A stretch of 64,000 bases of DNA. It comes from Bettongia penicillata ogilbyi (Eukaryota; Chordata; Mammalia; Diprotodontia; Potoroidae). A program made the position numbers and the translations under genes. Location of the stretch: positions 1,417,773-1,481,772 of the forward strand of contig JAJHZJ010000419.1 of NCBI GenBank assembly GCA_023548195.1. Direction: 5' to 3'. Positions 56,331-64,000 of the stretch are shown piece by piece (the first letter of the stretch is position 1; each line of letters begins with the position of its first letter). Below the pieces are notes generated by a model, which was not told the DNA's origin, made no database searches, and saw only the letters and a list, made by a program, of their open reading frames with translations.

Positions 56331-57489
56331 ATACTTTTTCTATACCCTATAAGTACCCAGGATATTTAAAGAAAGGATAAATGAAAAGACAATAAATTTA
56401 TTTTCTTACTTCATCATCCATTCCTTCATAATCTGTGAGAACAGACTTGATTCCCTACTATTCCAATGCAATTTCTCTCTGATGCTATTTTTTTTTTCCA
56501 AATTCAGTCTCCTTTTCTCTGACCATATTCTCCCCAACTGTTCTGGGGTGACCCTTCTCCTTCCTTGGATATTTTTTTTAACTGTTTAATTAGTTCACTG
56601 ATCATCCATTTTCTATTTTGTTAATTTTTTTTAGGTAGACGATTTTTCTTCTGAGGAACTCTTTACTTATAGCCTAGAAATTTTGGTAGATTATCTCAGC
56701 ACACTTCTGTATATTTAAGATGGCCAGTTTTGATAGGTCGTAGACTGCAGGAAAGAGAGTAACGTGTGAGGTTGGAAAGGTAGGTTGGTGTCAGGTTATA
56801 AGGAGCTTTCAAAATAAACAGACTGCTTTGTCACATGGTAGATTAATCTCTTTTTACAGAGCTCCTTTACTCTCTAACCCTCCAACAAAGTGGGGGAGGG
56901 GGCAAGAATTATATCCCAGATGTAGAGTGATTGCAGCTAAGTTCACAGGTCAAAGATAAGAACCTTTAAAAGACAAAAGCCCCTATGAATTAACACTGGA
57001 GAACTCCAGTCTTTTGTGCTCAGATGGAATGCACAAACTAATCTGTAGGTTTGTGCCCAGGTCACTTTGTGGGATTCTCTGCATGGCAGACTGCCAGAAT
57101 GCCCCATTTCCTGCCTCATTTCCCTCACCCCACAGCAAAGAGCAGACATTGCCCAGTCACATAAGGAGAAAGAGAGGATTATCCTCTCACCTGCAAGAAG
57201 TTTAGTTAATTTTGGAAATACTCATTTAGCTCAAGCAAAAGAGGAAAGGAGAACCAAGGAATACAGTAGGAGAATCAGCATATGTCTGTGTTTATCTGGG
57301 AACTGAACCCAGGTACAGGTACAGGCCTGTCCTGTCCTTCCTTTAAGCTATTCAGGGTAGTGATTTAGGCTAAAGAAGCCTAAATTCCCCAGTGTTTGAG
57401 TAGACTGAGGTATCTTTATATGTATCAGTTAGAAAAGTATATAGATGTGGGGTGGGGGAGGGAAATCAGAAAATTAGTGGAGAGAGAAT
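56331..57489. other. NEIL3 intron 2, unassigned part
   Basis: A bit at 56750-56830 (GGTTGGAAAGGTAGGTTGG) is reverse L2. Otherwise no exon or confident repeat. Confidence 0.35.
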
Positions 57490-58560
57490 ATTTTTTTTTA
57501 GATTGAAACACCAAAGATTTCAAGAAGGAAAATTATCCAAAACAAAACAAAACACAAAGCCAGGGCACAAGTAGATAAATCAAATCTTAAGGTTAGAAGC
57601 AAGGGTAGGCACTAAGGGTCCTAAGGTCAGAAAAGTGAAACAATGCCTAATGGAATTGCATGCCAAAGAGATAATGGAATGACAAGAAATCTGACAATGA
57701 TTCAAAAGACAAATGAAAAATGTAAAAGATGAAATCAGGAATGACTGTAGCTCAAAATGTAGAGTTTTCAATGAAAAATTTTTAAAAATCAATTAAAAGA
57801 ATAGAGAAAATTGAATTCACCATGGAAACTTTTCTCTAAAAGAGAGATTAAAAATTTGAAACACAAAAAGGTGGAGAAAAACTTTAGTATAGAGGCAAAA
57901 AGGTTTAAAATACCATGAATTCTATGCAAACTGAAGCAGTTGACTGTGGAGATAGGATATGCAGAGACAACTTAGGTAATGCAGGATATAATTCAAGAAA
58001 ACTGCGCAGAATTTCTGAATGTAGAAAACAAAGCATAAATTGAGAGTCCACAAAATTGCCTCCAGAAAAAAAAATCTACCTGTTCAAACTAGAAGATAGT
58101 GATTAAATTCAATAATGTCAATGACAAAAAACAAATTCTGTAAGAAGCCAAGAGAAGGATCTTCAAATATAAAAGAAACAAAATCTGAATAACACAAGAT
58201 TATTTTTCAGCAATGAAAAATCACAGGAAGGAATGGATAAAACATTCTGCAAAGCAAAGGAGCTAAAACTGCAATTCAAAAATAATATATCCTGCAAACT
58301 GGAACTTAGTAACTAATGAAAAGAAATTGATGTTGGATGAAAGGAAAAACCTGAGCAGAATATTCCTAGTACAAATACAACAAGCAAAATAAATAGAAGA
58401 AGGGTAAATAAGTACAATTATCATGGAAAGCATAAATAAGGAAATAATTCACTCCATTTTTAAGAGATTCTGATGTGGGGTTAAGAAAAAACACCAGAAA
58501 AGACCAGAAAAACACAAAGAGGAGTTTATATATTATATCACAGGAAGTAGAGAATGACAG
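57490..58560 (+). mobile_element. L1 ORF1 relic (intron 2)
   Basis: A-rich plus strand. 58130-58310 reads TGTAAGAAGCCAAGAGAAGG, ATCTTCAAATATAAAAGAAA, TGAATAACACAAGATTATTT, CAGCAATGAAAAATCACAGG and AAATAATATATCCTGCAAAC, the C-terminal RNA-binding part of L1 ORF1 in DNA form. Frame lost. Confidence 0.65.
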
Positions 58561-58774
58561 ACTTTGCTGAATAAGGGAGGGAGATGGTCAGACTTGTGTA
58601 TAACAAAAATTACTTTGACACCTATGAATTAGATAATCTCAAGGTCTCAGTTTTTAGCCATGTGATCTCATGATATAAAGGTACACTTATATAAGCCTTT
58701 TTTCAACAGCTGTTTGTGCAGTTAGCCTCATTCGTATTCTGATTTGTTGTCTATACCTATGATTGTTATCATAG

Positions 58775-58965
58775 GAAATTCCTGTTGTGGAAAATGCCTC
58801 TACCAGTGCAGATCTATAATTTTTAGGAAACTTACACTCTCTGAGAGTTGCCTGAGGGTTAAGCACCTTGCCAAAGGCTACACAGAAGGTATGTATCAGA
58901 CACAGACCCTGAACCTGGGTCTTCTTGACTCCCACGCCAGTCATCTATCTACTCTGTCAAGCTGT
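58775..58965 (-). mobile_element. Marsupial SINE of the 'GAACTTCCAGGTGAGGAAA' type
   Basis: GGAAATTCCTGTTGTGGAAA, CTCTACCAGTGCAGATCTAT, CTGAGAGTTGCCTGAGGGTT and CTGAACCTGGGTCTTCTTGA. Confidence 0.65.
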
Positions 58966-59008
58966 TTCTCATATCAGAATTAAGTTCTCCGTATTCTTCC
59001 TCTTTTTT

Positions 59009-59128
59009 GGTGAGGCAATTGGGGTTAAGTGACTTTCCCAGGGTCACAGTGCTAGTAAATGTCTAGTGTCTGAGGTCACATTTGAACTCGGGTCCTCCTG
59101 ACTCCAAGGTTAGTGCTCTTTCCACAAC
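59009..59128 (-). mobile_element. tRNA-type SINE head, reverse
   Basis: GGTGAGGCAATTGGGGTTAA, TTTCCCAGGGTCACAGTGCT, ACATTTGAACTCGGGTCCTC and GTTAGTGCTCTTTCCACAAC. Same head as the SINE at 62649; relatively well preserved. Confidence 0.85.
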
Positions 59129-59224
59129 ATTTCTTTTTTTCAAAGGATTCTTCATTAAAAGAGCATGAATAGCAAATTAAATGCCTTAAAAATATAAATG
59201 GAAATAAGAGAATGTTTAACAATT

Positions 59225-59268
59225 TATATATGTACATACATATATACGTGTGTATATGTACATATTGA
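59225..59268. repeat. TA/CA microsatellite
   Basis: Alternating purine-pyrimidine tract (TATATGTACATACATATATA). Confidence 0.8.
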
Positions 59269-59269
59269 A

Positions 59270-60299
59270 ATGATTAGCTGCCATTCCCTTCACTGTAGAT
59301 CTACAGCTATTTCACTCAATCTGAGAATAGTTTACCTGGTGAATTAAATTGTTTTATCTAATCTCAGACATCAAGAACTAGAAGTTGCAGAGATAAAAGA
59401 ATAAATCTTAATAACAATTAAAGCTATATAAAAGTAGATGACATTCCCAAAAGGTGGTTAAGGTATCCCTCCCACTGGAGCTTTTTTCCCTACACTTTTA
59501 CCTGTAGACAGGACTTCCTATTCACATATGGCTTCCACTAGGATTAGATGGGTCTCTAAAGTCCCTTCCAAAATCTGAGATTCAATGAATATTCCCCATA
59601 GCAATCCTGCCAATGCTGTCCTCACCCCCTTTACTAAGAAGAGCTTAAATGTTTTTGTATTTGTGTTCAGTAATTACTTTTGTTTATCATCAGAGTCAGA
59701 CCAAGAGCTAGGCTTAAAGTACTAATTTTTTTTTTTACCAAAATAAATAAATGAATGAAGGTATATAGCATGACAATCAGTCATGATTAATATGCAAAAA
59801 TTCTCACGAAGATTAAAGACTCACAAATTTAAAGCTGGAGTGTATCCTCTCATTTTATTGAGGAGAAAATTGATCAGTCTTAATTATTTGCAAATAAAAG
59901 AACAAGAAAGTTCCATTTAACCAAAAGGTTCCCTAAAAAAACATGTTAGCATTTTGGTCAAGATTTGATTTTTAAACATAAATAAAGAGAACTTCAAAGG
60001 AAACACTTTTCTGTGATATCACTATTAGGAGATGTATATTTTGAGCATCCGTAGGTCTGAATGAATCAATAGTCGGTTTCTCATTACTGTCAATGGGAAA
60101 TGCATTATGGCAAATGGGGTAGTTTCTCATGGAAATTACCAAGAGGCTTAAAATTACGTAAGGATGAGAAATGAACCATATATATTAGTAGCTGAATAGT
60201 GGTCTGTAAAGGTAGGATTCCTCCTGAGAAATTATAAGAAGTATTTGTAGGGAGATGTGGTTTTAACTGTATGAGGGATAAAAGACTGGTGCTAAGAAA
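59270..60299. other. NEIL3 intron 2, unassigned part
   Basis: No exon or confident repeat. Confidence 0.35.
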
Positions 60300-60480
60300 A
60301 TCAACAAGTGTTAATTATGTGCCCATCCATCAGGCACTACATTAGGCACTTGGGCCAGAAATACAAAAGTGAAGCAGCTCCTGTTTTTGATGAACTTTTA
60401 AATTTCCTTTAGGGAAGGAAGACATACACCTGTAAGTAAATATAATAAATGTACAAAGTGAATACAAAGTGATTTTGGGA
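60300..60480 (-). mobile_element. L2 3' end, reverse
   Basis: ATCAACAAGTGTTAATTATG, CATCAGGCACTACATTAGGC, AGAAATACAAAAGTGAAGCA and CCTGTAAGTAAATATAATAA, the reverse of the L2 tail and preceding segment. 60481-61210 has nothing I recognise. Confidence 0.6.
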
Positions 60481-61210
60481 AGGGGGGGCACTGGCATCTG
60501 AGTAGACTAGGAAAGGGAAGAATGGATGAATTGATAATTAATCTATAAATTATAAAATGGGGGTAGCCACACCCAGTTCTCTGAGTACTTGCCAGGCAAA
60601 ACCATGACCGGCAGCAGGGAATGGAGTGGCAATCACCTTTAATGATCACAGAAAGTACAGGAACAAGCAGGGACAAAGGTATAGAGGAAGATGGTGTGAG
60701 AACAGCGAGATGACATGATAAATTAAGTCAAGAAGCACAGGAAGAGGATGGTGAAGGGGAGAGGCAGAGAATGTCCTTCATATAACCAAGGATTAGAGTT
60801 GGGCACACTAAGCATTATAGACCCAGTAGAGATGTAAGGGGACAGGAATTTGAGGACCCATTTTTAGAAGGTTTGCTGGGGAAAGACCAACTCCTATCTG
60901 TGCCACCTTGGAACTAGTTCATTAATATATCCAAAGCATGTCAGAATGATTGGCAAAACTTCCAAGTTACATCTCAAAGATTTCAGCACCTTTTGGACAT
61001 TCTGCTGGTCTGGAACTTTGGTGGTCTGGGATTTGTCTGGAATTTAAATAATATAAAACCAGAAACCTTGACAAGCAGTGCCTAGATGGCTTCCCTTGAT
61101 CATCACATATTACTAAGATATGAATTTTGGTTAAGATGTACTACAGTTTGTAAATGATGCTTTTCCAATCTTTGGAGCAGTCAGTATGACTTCCAGGTTC
61201 CTCTTTGTGC

Positions 61211-61484
61211 AAGTGTGTGTGAGTATATATATATATATATATATATATATGTAGGGGCACTGCTTGCCAGATTTCTGATTTTACTTATATATGTATGTAT
61301 GTATATACATATGTACATATGTATACACACATATATGTATATATACACATACATATATATACCTACACACATATCATATATGTATGTATATGTATATGTA
61401 TGTGTAGGTATAGGTACATATATATGCACACACACATATTATATATGTATATATATACCTACACACACATACATATACATCATA
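61211..61484. repeat. Long alternating purine-pyrimidine microsatellite
   Basis: (GT)n/(TA)n at 61211-61251 and a mixed TA/CA/TG tract at 61286-61484, with many self-complementary ACATAT/ATATGT blocks. It explains the tyrosine-rich open frames on both strands. Confidence 0.95.
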
Positions 61485-61734
61485 GACCTACAGAGAGAAA
61501 TTGAAAGGTATAGGCAAAAGAATATCACTTTTAGACTCTAGAGAACTGGGGTATGACCTCAAAGATCTGTTATAGGTCTAACTCTTATAAGCCTATCTGT
61601 GTAAATTTGGGCAAGTCGTTTTTAAACCCTTTCTGCGACTCAGTTTCTTTATAAATCTAGAAGGAAAAATTATATGTCATTTATTTCTTCCTTACATGAT
61701 TCAAGAATGGAGCCCAGGGCAGGTCAGAGGTAAG

Positions 61735-61935
61735 ACAGTACAGGGTAAAGAGCGTTGACACTGGATTCAGAGGGCTCAGGTTCAAATCCTAACTCTTATG
61801 CTTATTACCTGTGCAACCTGGGGTAAATTACTTAGCATCTTTGGGCCTCAGTTTCCTCACCTGTAAAATGGTAATGTTTGACTAGATAGCTTCTGAGACA
61901 GGCGTCCAGTTCTAGCTGTGTGATGCTCTGATCCA
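61735..61935 (+). mobile_element. tRNA-type SINE
   Basis: CAGGTTCAAATCCTAACTCT, CTCAGTTTCCTCACCTGTAA and CAGTTCTAGCTGTGTGATGC. Confidence 0.85.
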
Positions 61936-62648
61936 AGGCTAGACACATACCAATCAAACAAGTCATATTTACAAAGAATGAAAAAAACAGTGAGAAGGAA
62001 AAGGGCCAAGCAGTACTACACATCAAACTATACCACAAACCACAATTGATCAGAATAATTTGGCACTGGTAAAGAAATAGAGAGAGCAATCAATAGAATA
62101 GATTAGGTAATTCAACACACAGAAGTAAAAGAACACAGTAAGTAGCCTTGTGTTTAGCAAACAGAATAGGGTCTCCTAGCTCCTTGGGTAAAAATTCATT
62201 ATTGGACAAAAATAGCTGGGACAACTGGAAAGCAGTCTGGTACAAACTAGGTATAAACCAACGTTCTTACTATACAGCTGAAATAGGTTTTACATAGATA
62301 ACTGACTTAGACTGGAAAAGTGACATCATTAAAAAATGGAGGAGCATGGAAATTCTTTTTTTAAATTAAATTTCAGATCTATGGGTAGGGGAACAATTCA
62401 TGCCCAAACAAGGGACAGTGAGATAAAATGGCTATTTTGATTACATAAAATTGAAAAGGTTTTGTGCAAATAAAATCAATATAGTTAAAATTAGAAGGAA
62501 AAAAGGTAACTGGGAAAAAAAAAACATTTATAGCAAGTTTTGTCTGATAAGGGACTCATTTTCAAACTATATTTATGAGAAAATGGTTTAAAATTGATAA
62601 CAGTAAGAGCCATTTCCAACTGACAAATAATCAAAGTATATGAACAGA

Positions 62649-62966
62649 TTTGTGTGTGTTCATCCTTCATTGCCGAAGAAGACCAGGCCATCAGAGATAA
62701 AATGACATGACTTGCACTTGACTTTGTTTTGAGTGAGGGAGGGCTGTGCAGGTCACCAGCCTCACTTCTCCTCCAGAGCCATCTGAATCCAGTGACCAGA
62801 TATTCATCAGGATGACTGGAGATGACCCAGGATGAGGCAATTAGGGGCAAGTGACATGCCCAAGGTCACACAGCTAGTGAGTGTCAAGTGTCTGAAATGA
62901 GATTTGAATTCAGGTCCTCCTGACTCCTGCACTGGTGCTCTATCCACTGCACCACCTAGCTGCCCC
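62649..62966 (-). mobile_element. RTE-tailed tRNA-type SINE, full length, with 12-bp target duplication
   Basis: Read on the minus strand: head GGGGCAGCTAGGTGGTGCAG, TGGATAGAGCACCAGTGCAG, GAGTCAGGAGGACCTGAATT, CTAGCTGTGTGACC, CAATTGCC-like joint, GGTCATCTCCAGTCATCCTG, GGAGGAGAAGTGAGGCTGGT and tail CTTCTTCGGCAATGAAGGAT, ending in ACACACAAA. TATATGAACAGA occurs on both flanks (62637-62648 and 62967-62978). The best preserved copy in the window. Confidence 0.95.
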
Positions 62967-63319
62967 TATATGAACAGAGAGTTTTCTAGGCAAGGCATCC
63001 AAGCTCCCAAAAAACAAATAAAAAAAACCATTAGGGAAATGCAATAAAGCATCTCTGAAGTTTCACCTCACACACATTAGGTTAGCAAGTTGACCAAAAA
63101 AATGGTAATGACATACGTTGTAGGAAGTCTAAAAAACAGGCACACTGATTAACTATTGGTGCAACTGGAAATACCCATTCTGGAAAGTAACTGAGCCTCA
63201 AAAGTTACTAAACTGAGCATATTCTTTGACCAAATGACACCAGTATGAGACATTCCCAAAAGAGATCAAAGAAAGGCGAAGAGGACTAACATGTAAAAAA
63301 TATTTATAGTAGCTCTTTT

Positions 63320-63462
63320 TTGAATGAAATAATATTTATAAAGCATGTAACACAGTGCCTGACAAATAGTAGGCACTTAATAAATCAAATTATTATTCAT
63401 TATTATGATGATATGTAATATATAATTACATACAATTGTAAATCATTTATTCCTACCTTCCC
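63320..63462 (+). mobile_element. L2/MIR tail inserted in the old L1
   Basis: GTAACACAGTGCCTGACAAA, TAGTAGGCACTTAATAAATC, then an ATTATT-rich end, lying between TAGCTCTTTTTT and TTTTTGTGTTGG of the L1. Confidence 0.6.
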
Positions 63463-63498
63463 TTTTTGTGTTGGCAAGGAATTAGAAGAAATTGGGTT

Positions 63499-64000
63499 CG
63501 GAGAAACCAAGATGATGGAGTAGATTCACATATGCTAGCTCTTAACCCACAGCCCATAAAATAACTGTAAAGAAGAACTCCCAACAATTTCTGGAGCAGT
63601 GGAAGCCACACAGCAACAGAGTGGAGGAGATTTCTGTTCCAGAGAGACCTGAAAAACTAACACCAAAGGTCCATCACACACCGGACCCGGAGCAGAGTCC
63701 AGCCCTGCCTTGGCCGGAGTGGATCCACGCAGGCTTCAGGGCCGGAATCTCCAGCAGCTGTGCAGGTCCCTCCACCCACAGATGCCAAAGGTCAGTGAGA
63801 GAGCCTGTTTGGCTGAGGGGAGCAGAGTGTCTCCATAACTCAGGCCCCCTCGGGAGGCAGCAGCAGAGGCAACAGCGGACAGGAGTTCCCGAAGCAGACA
63901 GGAGCTCAGATCCATTGTTGAAGATCTCCGCATAAACACCCTGAGGGAACTGAGCCCCTGGTTGTGGCCCTTCCCCGACCTGAGCACCTGAACGTAATCT
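63499..64000 (+). mobile_element. L1 LINE 5' untranslated region (element continues past window)
   Basis: Starts GGAGAAACCAAGATGATGGA, the typical L1 start. The next 500 bp are clearly more GC-rich than the surroundings (CACCGGACCCGGAGCAGAG, CTTGGCCGGAGTGGATCC, CCCCTCGGGAGGCAGCAGC). The element has its 5' start, so it may be full length. The open frames of 104 and 83 residues here are in this leader and are not genes. Confidence 0.75.

Larger units (their letters stand above)
62170..63497 (+). mobile_element. Old L1 3' region, repeatedly interrupted
   Basis: Element order on the plus strand: GGACAAAAATAGCTGGGACA, TGGAAAGCAGTCTGGTACAA, TTTTGATTACATAAAATTGA, AATCAAAGTATATGAACAGA (to 62648); after the SINE, GGGAAATGCAATAAAGCATC, TGGTGCAACTGGAAATACCC-like and CCATTCTGGAAAGTAACTGA, then AATATTTATAGTAGCTC (63320); after an L2/MIR tail, TTGTGTTGGCAAGGAATTAG. 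This is one L1 ORF2 end cut by three later insertions. Confidence 0.8.

Noticed and set aside
61181..61541. Tyrosine/isoleucine-rich open frames on both strands
   Set aside because: Translation of the TA/CA microsatellite.
63621..63987. Open frames of 104 and 83 residues on opposite strands near the window end
   Set aside because: They lie in the GC-rich leader of an L1, before any expected ORF1.
54009..64000. Search for NEIL3 exons 1-2 and the promoter
   Set aside because: No minus-strand match to the expected exon 2 or start region and no CpG-rich promoter-like block other than the L1 leader; they should be beyond the window.
1..64000. CRISPR arrays, operons, phage or plasmid features
   Set aside because: None seen. 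The repeats are dispersed eukaryotic transposons and microsatellites, and the only gene is a spliced vertebrate gene.

Overview
The window looks like a marsupial autosomal segment. Three things suggest this. A vertebrate gene is split into GT-AG exons with kilobase introns. The repeat mix is typical of marsupials: tRNA-type SINEs with BovB/RTE tails, BovB and RTE LINE remnants, abundant L2, and L1s of the opossum/Australian type. The base composition is low in GC. The species cannot be fixed from sequence alone, and family assignments rest on recognition rather than a database search.

The only protein-coding gene I can support is NEIL3, on the minus strand. Eight exons, equivalent to human exons 3-10, run from 54008 down to the stop codon at 27805. 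They join in frame (1549 bp including the stop, 516 residues) and encode the end of the N-terminal glycosylase domain, the H2TH DNA-binding helices, the Fpg/Nei zinc finger, the RanBP2-type (NZF) zinc finger, a long linker and two GRF zinc fingers. Exons 1 and 2, with the start codon and promoter, were not found and should lie beyond 64000. The last exon reads into an early TAG. A C-terminal tail resembling that of other mammals is present one base out of frame.

1-27,460 is intergenic DNA downstream of NEIL3. It holds an RTE-like LINE with a 5' inversion (1345-3206), L2 and MIR-type debris, several BovB-tailed SINEs, a 7SL RNA-derived copy inside a DNA transposon (about 18.0-18.6 kb), a degraded BovB reverse transcriptase (24.4-25.7 kb) and an LTR-like stretch (26.5-27.1 kb).

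27,460-54,008 is the NEIL3 gene body. Its introns carry an L1 5' fragment (30.5-32 kb), hAT-type elements, including a 194-bp near-palindrome with an 8-bp target duplication (41392-41585), an L2/CR1-like remnant filling most of intron 6, several L1 3' ends and a possible solo LTR near 50 kb.

54,009-64,000 is the 3' part of NEIL3 intron 2. It contains another L1 ORF1 relic, a long alternating purine-pyrimidine microsatellite at 61.2-61.5 kb, and an old L1 interrupted by a SINE with a clean 12-bp target duplication, by an L2/MIR tail and finally by the 5' end of a newer L1 that runs off the window.

I see no tRNA or rRNA gene, CRISPR array, operon or other prokaryote-like system. The points most worth checking are the NEIL3 C-terminal frameshift, the nested 7SL copy, the twin-primed RTE copy and the modular SINE families.
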